From RYN-230 sp963720645 (GTDB lineage: Bacteria > Actinomycetota > Actinomycetes > Streptosporangiales > Streptosporangiaceae): a stretch of DNA of 64,000 nucleotides. Under the pieces are notes generated by a model. That model was not told the DNA's origin. It saw nothing but the letters and a program-made list of their open reading frames with translations, and did no database searches. Positions 27,661-36,024 of the stretch are shown piece after piece; positions within the stretch are counted from its first letter, which is position 1; each line of letters opens with the position of its first letter. The position numbers and the translations under genes were made by a program. Location of the stretch: positions 248,001 to 312,000 of the forward strand of contig CAVRFX010000016.1 of NCBI GenBank assembly GCA_963720645.1, in the 5' to 3' direction.

Positions 27661-28922
27661 GCGCCGGCCGTCCAGGGCAGGAAGGCCCGGTTCTCCGCGA
27701 TGAGGCGGTCGGCCAGCCCGTCGGCCAGGTCCAGCTGGCCGACCAGGGGATGGGCCAGCAGCGCGGCCCGCACCCGGTCCCGGCCGCCGCGCAGCGCCGC
27801 GTCCACGGCCAGTTCCTCGTAGGCGGACACGTGCGCGATCAGCCCGCGCATCAGCGGCGGCAGCGGCGCGGCCAGCACCGGGCGGGCGCCGTCCGCGCCG
27901 ATCAGCGCGGGCACCTCGATCACCGCGTCGGCGGGCAGGAACGGGAACGTGCCCCCGTTGCGGACGTTGACCACCTGGGTATCCCCGGTGTCGCCGACCA
28001 GGGAGGCGAGCAGGGCCACCGCCGCCTCGGAATAGAACGCGCCGCCCCGCTCGGACAGCAGGCCGGGCTTGTGGTCCAGGGCCGGGTCGGCGTACATCTC
28101 CAGCAGTTCCCGCTCGATCGCCGCGACCTCCTCGGCCCGGGTCGGGCCGGTCCGTTCCTCCGCCACCACCGCGTCGTGCGCGTAGAAGTAGCGCAGGTAG
28201 TAGGAGGGCACCGCGCCCAGGTCGCGGCTGACCGAGGCGGGCAGCCCGGTGTGCGTGGCGATCTCCTCGCCGTGCGCCGCGAGCAGCCCGGGCAGCTCGT
28301 CGGTGCCGTCCACGATGACCGACCGCTCCCACGTCAGGTGGTTCAGGCCGACGTGCTCCAGCAGGACCTGGTCCGGCTCGGTGCCGAGCAGCCGGGCGAA
28401 CAGCCGCTGGAACCCGATCGCCACGTTGCACAGGCCGACCGCGCGGTGGCCGGCGTCCAGCAGGGCCCGGGTCACGATGCCGACCGGGTTGGTGAAGTCG
28501 ATGATCCAGGCGTCCGGGTCGGCCCGCTGCCGGGCCTGCTCCGCGATGTCCAGCACGATCGGCACCGTGCGCAGCGCCTTGGCCAGCCCGCCCGCGCCCG
28601 TGGTCTCCTGACCCACGCAGCCGCACTCCAGCGGCCAGGTCTCGTCCCGCTGCCGGGCGGCCTGGCCGCCGACCCGCAGCTGGAGCAGGACCGCGCCCGC
28701 CCCGTCGAGCCCTTCATCCAGGCTCGTCGTCCAGCTGACCCGGGCCGGGTGCCCGTACGCGCGCATGATCCGGGCCGACACCGGCCCGACCGCGGCCAGC
28801 CTGCTCTCGTCGGGGTCAACCAGGACCAGCTCGCTGACCTTGAGCGCGCCGGTGAGCCGGGCCACCCCGTCAACCAGTTCCGGCGTGTACGTCGAGCCGC
28901 CGCCCACCACTGCGATCTTCAC
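27657..28922 (-). CDS. glycoside hydrolase family 4, 6-phospho-beta-glucosidase-like
   Basis: 421 residues, GTG 28922 with AAGGTG upstream. NAD-binding VGGGSTYTPELVDG at the N-terminus, QETTGAGGLAKALR, metal-binding Cys in GLCNVAIGF and His in GLNHLTW. GH4 enzymes cleave glycosides by NAD+/Mn2+-dependent oxidation-elimination. The lack of a PTS system in the operon is notable, because classical members act on phosphorylated sugars; here a kinase would have to act first, or the enzyme takes free disaccharide. Confidence 0.92.
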   Translation of the reverse strand: MKIAVVGGGSTYTPELVDGVARLTGALKVSELVLVDPDESRLAAVGPVSARIMRAYGHPARVSWTTSLDEGLDGAGAVLLQLRVGGQAARQRDETWPLECGCVGQETTGAGGLAKALRTVPIVLDIAEQARQRADPDAWIIDFTNPVGIVTRALLDAGHRAVGLCNVAIGFQRLFARLLGTEPDQVLLEHVGLNHLTWERSVIVDGTDELPGLLAAHGEEIATHTGLPASVSRDLGAVPSYYLRYFYAHDAVVAEERTGPTRAEEVAAIERELLEMYADPALDHKPGLLSERGGAFYSEAAVALLASLVGDTGDTQVVNVRNGGTFPFLPADAVIEVPALIGADGARPVLAAPLPPLMRGLIAHVSAYEELAVDAALRGGRDRVRAALLAHPLVGQLDLADGLADRLIAENRAFLPWTAGA

Positions 28923-28967
28923 ATCAACACACCTTAATTTTTCAACGCCCAGGCACCTTGATCCCCA

Positions 28968-30011
28968 TCAGAACGCCTTCACCTCGGCGCCGGCCTGGGC
29001 CACGAAGCACGCCGCCGTGTGCCGCGCGCCCGGCTCGGCCAGGCCCACGTCCTGGAGAACGGGGGTGGCCTCGTGGCACTGGGCGATGGCCAGCGGGCAG
29101 CGCCAGCGGAACCGGCAGCCGGGGACCGGGTCGATGACCCGGGGCGGCTCGCCGCGGTCGGTCTCCGCGGTGACGTCCAGCGGGGCCCGCGGGTCGGGCA
29201 CCGCGGACAGCAGCAGCTGCGTGTAGGGATGCTTCGGTGCCGCGAGGACCTCCTCCACCGGGCCGGACTCCGCGATCTGCCCCGCGTACATCACGATGAG
29301 CCGGTCCGCGAGATAGCGGGCGCTGGCGATGTCGTGGGTGATGTACAGGATCGAGACGCCTTCCTCATCGCGCAGCCGGGCCATCAGGTTCAGCAGCCCG
29401 ATCCGGATCGACACGTCCAGCATGGACACCGGCTCATCGGCCAGGATCAGCTTCGGCCGCAGCGCCAGGGCCTGCGCGAAGCCGACCCGCTGGCGCTGGC
29501 CGCCGCTCAGCTCATGCGGGAAGCGCTGCAGCACCTCATCGGCCGGGGTCAGCCCCACCACCTCGAAGACCCGTTCCGCCTCGGCGTGCCGCTGCGCCGC
29601 CGACAGTTCCGGCCGGTGCAGCTTGAGGCCGCGCCGTACGCCGTGCGAGATCCGGAGCACCGGGTTGATGGAGCTGAACGGGTCCTGGAAGACCATCGGG
29701 ACCAGCCCCGTGTAGCGCAGGGTGTCGGCCCGCGAGCGCAGCCGCGACACCGGCTGGCCCTGGAAGTAGATCTCGCCGCTGGTCGGCTTGTACAGCTTGG
29801 CCAGCAGCCGGGCGATGGTGCTCTTGCCGCTGCCGCTCTCCCCGGCCAGCGCGACGATCTCCCGCTCGCCGATATCCAGGCTGACGTCGTCGACCGCGTG
29901 CAGGGTCCGGCGGGACAGCGCATTGCCGATCTTGAAGTGCTTGGTGAGTCCCTCCGTGCGCAGCAGCGGCCCGGTGCTGTCCGGGCTGGTGTGGCCCGCA
30001 GCGTCACTCAT
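28968..30011 (-). CDS. oligopeptide/oligosaccharide ABC transporter ATPase (DppF/OppF type)
   Basis: 347 residues. Walker A GESGSGKST, signature LSGGQRQRVG, Walker B LILADEPVSMLD, and the C-terminal OppF extension with Cys pattern CRFRWRCPLAIAQC. The true ATG (30011) overlaps the stop of the upstream ATPase gene. Supplies energy to the permeases encoded at 31085-33048. Confidence 0.94.
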   Translation of the reverse strand: MSDAAGHTSPDSTGPLLRTEGLTKHFKIGNALSRRTLHAVDDVSLDIGEREIVALAGESGSGKSTIARLLAKLYKPTSGEIYFQGQPVSRLRSRADTLRYTGLVPMVFQDPFSSINPVLRISHGVRRGLKLHRPELSAAQRHAEAERVFEVVGLTPADEVLQRFPHELSGGQRQRVGFAQALALRPKLILADEPVSMLDVSIRIGLLNLMARLRDEEGVSILYITHDIASARYLADRLIVMYAGQIAESGPVEEVLAAPKHPYTQLLLSAVPDPRAPLDVTAETDRGEPPRVIDPVPGCRFRWRCPLAIAQCHEATPVLQDVGLAEPGARHTAACFVAQAGAEVKAF

Positions 30012-31092
30012 CGCTGCCGCCTTCCTCGGTGGCCACGCTCCCCGCGCCGCCACCGGTGGCCACGCTGCTCACGCTGTCGCCGGGGGAGCCGGGCGCGAGG
30101 TTTTCGTTGCGGAGATTTTGATCTGGACTGTGCAGCAGGCAGCGGACCTGCACCCGGCCGGCCTGGTAAAGCGCGGGCGGCGTGGCCGGGCACTGGTCCA
30201 TGACCTTCGGGCAGCGCGGCGCGAACCGGCAGCCCGACGGGGGCCGGGCCAGGTCCGGCGGGCTGCCCGGGATGCCGGTCAGCGGCAGCCGGGGCCCGCG
30301 GATCGAGGGGAACGCCTCCATCAGCCCGGCGCTGTAGGGGTGCAGCGGGGTGTCGAAGACCTGCTGGGTCGGGCCGAACTCGGCCACCTGCCCCGCGTAC
30401 ATCACCATCAGCCGGTCGGAGAAGTGGCGGACCAGCGACATGTCGTGGGTGACGAAGATGATCGCGAAGCCGAGCCGCTGCTGCAGGTCCTTGATCTGCA
30501 CCATCAGCGAGCGCTGCGCCACCACGTCCAGCGCTGAGGTCGGCTCGTCCATGATGACCAGGTCCGGGGTGAACAGCATGGCCATCGCGATCATGGACCG
30601 CTGCCGCATCCCGCCGGAGAGCTGGTGCGGGTAGCTCTTGAGGTGCACCGGGTCGATGCCGACCATGCGGAGCACCTCGGCGGACCGCGCGGCGATCTCG
30701 GCCTTGGAGCTCACGCCGTGCGCCCGCATCGCGTCCTTGAACTGCGCGCCGATCGACTTGACCGGGTTCAGCGCGTTCATCGCGCTCTGCATGACCACGG
30801 ACAGGTCCTTCCAGCGCACCGCGGCGAGCTGGGTGTCGGTCAGCCCGACCAGGCTGCGGCCCTGGAAGGTCACGCTGCCGGCGGTGATCACGGCCGGCGG
30901 GGCCAGCAGCTGGGCGATGGCGAACAGCATGGTGGACTTGCCGCAGCCGGACTCGCCGACCACGCCGATGAACTCACCGGGGGCCAGGTCGAAGGTCACG
31001 TCCTCGACCGCGCGGACCGCGCCGCGTTCCATCAAGTACTCCACGGTCAGGCCACTGACCTGGAGAATCGGGCCGTGAACCGGATCAGGCAC
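30004..31092 (-). CDS. oligopeptide/oligosaccharide ABC transporter ATPase (DppD/OppD type)
   Basis: 362 residues, GTG start. Walker A GESGCGKST, signature LSGGMRQRS, Walker B LVIMDEPTSALD, and the C-terminal OppD Cys motif CRFAPRCPKVMDQC. The last ~35 residues are a low-complexity tail with a duplicated SVAT element (SVATGGGAGSVATEEGG). Overlaps the permease stop by 8 bases and the next ATPase start by 8. Confidence 0.94.
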   Translation of the reverse strand: MPDPVHGPILQVSGLTVEYLMERGAVRAVEDVTFDLAPGEFIGVVGESGCGKSTMLFAIAQLLAPPAVITAGSVTFQGRSLVGLTDTQLAAVRWKDLSVVMQSAMNALNPVKSIGAQFKDAMRAHGVSSKAEIAARSAEVLRMVGIDPVHLKSYPHQLSGGMRQRSMIAMAMLFTPDLVIMDEPTSALDVVAQRSLMVQIKDLQQRLGFAIIFVTHDMSLVRHFSDRLMVMYAGQVAEFGPTQQVFDTPLHPYSAGLMEAFPSIRGPRLPLTGIPGSPPDLARPPSGCRFAPRCPKVMDQCPATPPALYQAGRVQVRCLLHSPDQNLRNENLAPGSPGDSVSSVATGGGAGSVATEEGGSDE

Positions 31093-32059
31093 GGGTCACC
31101 CGCTTCCTTCGCACCGGCCGCAGCGCGGGGTTGCCGATCTCGTCGAAGGCGTAGTTGAGCAGGGCGAACGCGGCCCCCAGCGCGGCGATGCAGGCGCCAG
31201 GGGCGATGGCCCACATCGGCTGGCCGGTCTGCAGCGCCGCGTTGTTCTGCGCCCAGTAGAGCATCGTCCCCCAGCTCTGCGTGTTCGGGTCGCCCAGCCC
31301 GATGAACTGCAGGCTGGACGCGAACAGCACCGCGTACAGCGCGTTGGTCAGGAAGGCCGCCACGATCAGCGAGGTCATCGTGGGGATGATCTCCACCACG
31401 ACGATGTAGAGCCGCCGCTCGCCGCGGACCCGCGCCGCCTCCAGGAAGTCCCGTTTGCGCAGCGAGAGCGCCTGCGACCGGAGCTGGCGGGCGGTGTAAG
31501 ACCAGCTGGTCACCGTGATGACCAGGATGAGCACCAGCGTGCCGCCGCCGTGCGCGTAGCCGGCGATGATGATCAGCAGCGGGAACAGCGGGATGACCAG
31601 CAGCACGTCGGTCAGCAGGCTGAGCGAGCCGTCCCACAGCCCGCCCAGGTAGGCGGCCGCCACGCCGATCAGCACGGCGATCCCGGTCGCGGCCAGACCC
31701 ACCACGAACGCGATGATCATCACGTTCCTGGTGCCCCAGACCAGCTGCGCCCACATGTCCTGGCCCTGCGCGGTGGTGCCGAGCAGGTGCGCGGTGGAAA
31801 TGCCCAGCTTGGGCTGGTAGGCGTCGGCGCCCGGGTCGTCCTTCGCGATCAGGCCCGGGAACAGCGCGGCGAACACGAAGATGGCCAGCAGCACGCTGCC
31901 CGCGGCCGCCTTGCGGTTGGAGCGGATCGCGCGGCCCATCCGGGCCAGCGCGTGCCGGGCGGGCTGCCGGGCGGTCCCGGCCTCGGCCGGGCCGGGCGCG
32001 GCGCCGGGCAGCGGCCCCGTGTCAGGGGCGGTGGGTACCCCGGAGATCGGCATCGACAT
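31085..32059 (-). CDS. ABC transporter permease (DppC/OppC type)
   Basis: 324 residues from ATG 32059. An extended ~35-residue cytoplasmic N-terminus, then six membrane helices with the OppC N-terminal segment and LLGTTAQGQDMWAQLVWGTR. The EAA loop reads DFLEAARVRGERRLYIVVVEI. It forms the channel with the gene just upstream (2-bp gap). Confidence 0.92.
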   Translation of the reverse strand: MSMPISGVPTAPDTGPLPGAAPGPAEAGTARQPARHALARMGRAIRSNRKAAAGSVLLAIFVFAALFPGLIAKDDPGADAYQPKLGISTAHLLGTTAQGQDMWAQLVWGTRNVMIIAFVVGLAATGIAVLIGVAAAYLGGLWDGSLSLLTDVLLVIPLFPLLIIIAGYAHGGGTLVLILVITVTSWSYTARQLRSQALSLRKRDFLEAARVRGERRLYIVVVEIIPTMTSLIVAAFLTNALYAVLFASSLQFIGLGDPNTQSWGTMLYWAQNNAALQTGQPMWAIAPGACIAALGAAFALLNYAFDEIGNPALRPVRRKRVTRA

Positions 32060-32061
32060 GG

Positions 32062-33048
32062 CTAGCCCCCCGTCCTGGTCCGCGGGTCGAGCAGCGCGGT
32101 GGCGATGTCCGCGAGCAGGATCGCGAACAGCACCGCGACGGTGATGAGCAGGAAGAGTGCCTGTTCCAGCGGGTAGTCCTCGCCCTGCACGGCCTGCAGC
32201 AGCATGTAGCCGACACCCGGATAGTTGAACACGTACTCGATCAGGATGGCGCCGCTGACCACGAAGCCGAGGGACATGGCGAAGCCGGTGAGGTTGGGCA
32301 GGATCGCGTTGCGGGCCGCGTAGTCGACCATGATGCGCCGGCCCGGCAGCCCCTTGGCCCGGGCCATCCGCACGTAGTCCTCGGCCAGCGTGGTGATCAT
32401 CGTGTTGCGCATGGTCAGGATCCAGGTGCCGATCGTGGTGATCAGCAGCGCGAGGGCGGGCAGCGCGGCGTGCGACAGCACGTCCTGGAAGAAGGTCAGG
32501 TTGAGCCCGGGGGTGTCGGTGGAGACGTAGTAGCCGCCCTCGGTGGGCAGCCAGCCCAGGGTGATCCCGAAGATCAGCACGAGCACCATGCCCATCCAGA
32601 AGTACGGGATCGCGGAGGTGATCACGAACACCGGCGGCAGCACGCTGTCCAGCCGCCCGCCGCGCCGCCAGGCCGACACGATGCCCAGGCCGGTGCCGAG
32701 CAGGAAGGCCAGGACCGTGACGATGCCGACCAGGCCGAGCGTCCACCAGATCGCACTGCCGATGACCGAGGTGACCGGCTCTGGGTAGAAGTCCAGCGAG
32801 GGACCGAAGTTGCCGGTGAAAACGTGGCGCAGGTAGGTCCAGTACTGATCAAGCAGGCTGGTCTGGGTGTTGACCCCGAACAGGACTTCCAGCGCGTGCA
32901 GCGTGCCCGGGCCGAGCTGCCCGTGGAACTTGCTCAGCATGGCCAGCGCCGGGTTCCCCGGCATCAGCCGGGGGAGCAGGAAGTTGAGGGTCAGGGCCGC
33001 CCACAGCGTGATCACGAAGAAGCCGAGGCGGCGCAGCGCGAATCTCAA
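32062..33048 (-). CDS. ABC transporter permease (DppB/OppB type)
   Basis: 328 residues. A TTG start at 33048 is chosen because GAGGAG lies six bases upstream. First helix FFVITLWAALTLNFLLPRL and the EAA loop DYVRMARAKGLPGRRIMVDY. Separated from the binding-protein gene by a 95-bp gap containing a strong hairpin that may lower its expression. Confidence 0.92.
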   Translation of the reverse strand: MRFALRRLGFFVITLWAALTLNFLLPRLMPGNPALAMLSKFHGQLGPGTLHALEVLFGVNTQTSLLDQYWTYLRHVFTGNFGPSLDFYPEPVTSVIGSAIWWTLGLVGIVTVLAFLLGTGLGIVSAWRRGGRLDSVLPPVFVITSAIPYFWMGMVLVLIFGITLGWLPTEGGYYVSTDTPGLNLTFFQDVLSHAALPALALLITTIGTWILTMRNTMITTLAEDYVRMARAKGLPGRRIMVDYAARNAILPNLTGFAMSLGFVVSGAILIEYVFNYPGVGYMLLQAVQGEDYPLEQALFLLITVAVLFAILLADIATALLDPRTRTGG

Positions 33049-33105
33049 GCTCGGCTCCTCGTGGTCATGGTCCGCTCCTCCTCAGGAATGCCGGGCCGGC
33101 CGGGA

Positions 33106-33138
33106 GTGCGTGCCCGGGGCCGGGCCCCGGGCACGCAC
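33106..33138 (-). other. intercistronic hairpin after the binding-protein gene
   Basis: Perfect 15-bp arms (33106-33120, 33124-33138) with a CGG loop, starting 5 bases past the binding-protein stop. Probably a partial terminator or mRNA 3'-end protector that raises binding protein over permease. Confidence 0.7.
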
Positions 33139-33143
33139 CGGGG

Positions 33144-34817
33144 TCACTTCGACCGGAGGTGCAGCAGCACCTGCTCCGCGTCCGGGTAGGAGTAAGCGGC
33201 CGGCTGGGCGTACGGGTTGCTGGGCGTGGGCCATCCGGCGAGCGAGGAGTCGTCCCACTGGTACCAGTCCACCGCCTGCACCACCGGGATGATGGGCAGC
33301 TGCGACAGCATGACCTGCTGCACCTGGTTGATGATCGCATGCTGCTGGGACACCGACGTGGACGCCGCGTACTGGCTGAACAGCTTGTCCGTGGCCGGGT
33401 TGCTGTACCGCTCGTAGTTAGTCGCCGCCGTCTTGCCGATCGGCGCGGTGCCCGCCGAGTCCAGCCAGTTCCGCAGCTCGTAGTACGGGCTCGGGCCGAA
33501 GGTCTGCTGGTCGTAATAGGCGAGCTGGAACTTGCCGGTGTAGATGGCTGCGGTGAAGTCGGTGTTGGTCAGGTTGTCCGGCGTCACCTGGATGCCGACC
33601 GCCTTGAGGTTCTGGGCCACCACCTGCATCGAGGCCACCCAGTCGGAGTAGTCGCCGATGTTGATGACGCTGAACGAGAGCTTCTGGCCCTTGGAGTTGG
33701 CCATGATGCCGTCGGAGCCCATCTTGAACCCGGCCGAGGCCAGGATCTGCTTCGCCTTCGCCGGGTCGTAGCTGTAGTTGTACTTGCCGGTCAGCGAGGA
33801 GTCGAGCCAGCTGGAGAACGTCGGCGTGACGATGCCGGACTGGTTCGCGGGGGGCTCATAGCCGGACTCGCCGATCGAGGAGACCTTTTCCCGGTCGATC
33901 GCGTACGACATGGCCTGGCGCACCTTGACGTTGGCGAGCAGGGAGTTCTTCAGGTTCGGCACCAGCGAGACGTTCACGGTCGGCGGGAACCAGTAGTGGA
34001 AGTTCGGGCTCTTCGCCGTGTAGAACGACTTGATCGACGGGATGTACTGCGAGCCCCACTGCGCCTGCCCGCTGGCCAGCTGGTCGTTGGCCGTGTTGTT
34101 GCTGGTGAAGGCCGGGTACTGCACCTTGGTGACCTTCGGCAGGCCGGGCTGCCAGTAGTTCGGGTTGGCCGTGTAGGTGATGTTCTGCTTGGTGCACGGG
34201 TTCACCTTGTACGGGCCGGTGCCCACCGGGTTGCTGTCCGCGAACGACACCGGGTTGCTGATCTTCGACCAGATGTGCTGCGGCACGATGGGCGTCTGGC
34301 CGGCGATGAAGTAGAAGGCCGGCACGGCCGCGTGCTTGAACTTCATCGTCACCTGGTCCGAGCCGGTCTGGGTGACGCTGGACAGCACCGACCAGTCTCC
34401 GGTCAGGTCCAGCGCGGGGTACTTCTTGAGCAGGTTGAAGGTGTACACCACGTCCGCGGGGGTCATCGCGGTCCCGTCGCTGAACTTGACGCCTTTGCGG
34501 ATGGTGAACGTGAGCGACGTGTTGCCCGATCCCCACTTCCAGGACGTGGCCAGCATGGGCGTGGTCTTGCCGTTCTGCAGCGCGTTGACGTAGACCAGCG
34601 GCTCGTAGACGAACCCCACCGTCAGCAGCGTGTCCGACCCGTTGAACGGGCTGAAGCCGCAGGTCCAGAGGGCGCCGTTCTCGTTGGAGATGGTGACGAC
34701 GTTCGTCGCCTTGGTTGAGCCGTTGCCGTTGCTGCTGCCACCGCCCTTGCCGGCGCTGCAGCCTGCCGCGAGGAGGCCGACCGCGACGAGGGCCCCGATT
34801 GCCTTGAGGCGTCTCAT
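33144..34817 (-). CDS. extracellular solute-binding lipoprotein, family 5
   Basis: 557 residues. Lipobox LLAAGCSAG at residue ~20 marks a lipoprotein; a Gly/Ser/Asn linker follows. SBP_bac_5 fold with FVYEPLVYVN, GVKFSDGTAMTPADVVYTF, and TGPYKV. Family 5 proteins bind peptides or, in several actinobacteria and thermophiles, oligosaccharides. Here the GH4, two sugar kinases and ROK regulator point to a sugar ligand (inference). RBS GAAAGG upstream of the ATG. Confidence 0.93.
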   Translation of the reverse strand: MRRLKAIGALVAVGLLAAGCSAGKGGGSSNGNGSTKATNVVTISNENGALWTCGFSPFNGSDTLLTVGFVYEPLVYVNALQNGKTTPMLATSWKWGSGNTSLTFTIRKGVKFSDGTAMTPADVVYTFNLLKKYPALDLTGDWSVLSSVTQTGSDQVTMKFKHAAVPAFYFIAGQTPIVPQHIWSKISNPVSFADSNPVGTGPYKVNPCTKQNITYTANPNYWQPGLPKVTKVQYPAFTSNNTANDQLASGQAQWGSQYIPSIKSFYTAKSPNFHYWFPPTVNVSLVPNLKNSLLANVKVRQAMSYAIDREKVSSIGESGYEPPANQSGIVTPTFSSWLDSSLTGKYNYSYDPAKAKQILASAGFKMGSDGIMANSKGQKLSFSVINIGDYSDWVASMQVVAQNLKAVGIQVTPDNLTNTDFTAAIYTGKFQLAYYDQQTFGPSPYYELRNWLDSAGTAPIGKTAATNYERYSNPATDKLFSQYAASTSVSQQHAIINQVQQVMLSQLPIIPVVQAVDWYQWDDSSLAGWPTPSNPYAQPAAYSYPDAEQVLLHLRSK

Positions 34818-35868
34818 GACTGAAGCCTTTCGGTGAGTGAATGTGAAGGTTGGGTGACCGGGGCGCCATCGATGGCGCCATCTGCCCGGGCGGTGCCCGT
34901 CCGGGCGGTGTCTCGGTGCTGTCTTTTCCGGTGCTGTCTTTTCCGGTGCTGTCTTTTCCGGTGAAGGTGACGTCCGCCCCGGCCGCGTCCGCGGCCAGGG
35001 CCACCGCGCCGATCAGCGGCGCGTCTGCGGGGAAGCGGGCGGGTACCAGTTCGGGCGGGAACGGGGTGCCCGCCTTGAGGGCGTCCGCCAGGCCCGGCCG
35101 CAGCCGTTCCCAGGACTGGACCAGGCCGCCGCCCACCGCGATCCGGGCCGGGTTCACGAAGATGGCCAGGTTGACCACGTGAAAGGCCAGCTCGGTGACG
35201 AACTCGCTGACGAGGCGATCCAGCCCGGGCTCGGCGGCGGCCGCGCCGAAGACGTCGGCGGCCGCCATCGGCGCGGGAGCCCGGCGGGCGAGGGCCTGGC
35301 CGCTGATCATGTCTTCCAGCGGGACCCGGGCCCCGAGCGGGAGGCCCACGTCGCGGAGCGCCCGGAGGTTGTAGCCGATCTCGCCGGCGGCGCCGTCCGC
35401 GCCGGTGACGACCCGGCCGCCGATGACCAGGGCGGTGGACAGCCCGGTGCCCAGGTTCAGGTAGACGGCCGGGTCGCAGTCCGCCAGCGCACCCCAGCGC
35501 ACCTCGGCCTGGGCCGCTGCCTTGGCGTCGGTGGCCATCGCGATCGCCGCGCCCGGGAAGGCGGCGCGCAGCTCCCGGCCGAGGGGGAGGTCACCCCAGC
35601 CGCGGATGGCGGGAGCCAGGTCCACCCGGTCCTCGAACGGGATCCCGAAGGTCGAGACCCCGACGGCGGCCAGGGTCGCGCCGGGGGCCGCGCTGTCCAG
35701 CAGGTCCCGGGCGGCCTGGACGCCCCGGCCGAAACTGGCCCGGGCGCCGAGCTCGCCGCCGCTGCCCACCGTGGCCGAGCCGAGCCTGGTCCCGTCCAGG
35801 CTGCAGACCGCGGCGGCGATCTTGGTGCCGCCGAAGTCGAGCCCGAGAATGACGGGAGACCGGAGCAT
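34814..35868 (-). CDS. ROK family sugar kinase, without a clear stop
   Basis: ROK kinase of about 330 residues: LGLDFGGTKIAAAV (ATP loop), TDAKAAAQAEV with the catalytic Asp, LNLGTGLSTALVIGGR, and IAVGGGLVQSW. The zinc motif (GHxxxxxxCxCGxxGC) is absent. After GADVTF a 15-bp repeat adds GKDST three times, and no stop codon occurs in any of the three minus frames from 34990 until the TGA overlapping the binding-protein ATG at 34816. In the kinase's own frame the reading runs 960 bp into that gene. The end given assumes one missing base and an ATGA overlap. Possible functions: glucokinase or GlcNAc kinase. Confidence 0.78.
34862..34879. other. 18-bp perfect palindrome upstream of binding-protein gene
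   Basis: GGCGCCATCGATGGCGCC, 45 bp before the binding-protein start; a second GC-rich inverted repeat adjoins it. Candidate operator or hairpin. Confidence 0.5.
34915..34959 (-). repeat. 15-bp tandem repeat x3 at ROK kinase C-terminus
   Basis: Three exact copies of GGTGCTGTCTTTTCC (34915, 34930, 34945), coding GKDST on the minus strand. Confidence 0.95.
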
Positions 35869-35916
35869 GGCGCCTGCCTGGGATAAATCAGCCGATACGA
35901 CGTCTTGCGGAAGATT

Positions 35917-35935
35917 GTTAGGACAGTATCCTAAC
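35917..35935. promoter_or_regulatory. ROK-type operator between the divergent ROK kinase and ROK repressor
   Basis: GTTAGGACAGTATCCTAAC, perfect 7-bp arms with a 5-base centre. It fits the TTAGG...CCTAA form seen for ROK repressors, and sits 49 bp upstream of the kinase start and 90 bp upstream of the repressor start. Confidence 0.7.
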
Positions 35936-36024
35936 TATCTGAAGGGCCACAAGCCCGATCCGCGAAGTTCGTCCGGCTTGCTTCTTGGGCCGCTGGCGGG
36001 TGCTTCCTGCGCTGGTGCGGGAGG

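Noticed and set aside
26602..28626. A 674-codon open frame on minus
   Set aside because: The upstream half is an out-of-frame shadow of the GH4 gene; the kinase starts at 27660.
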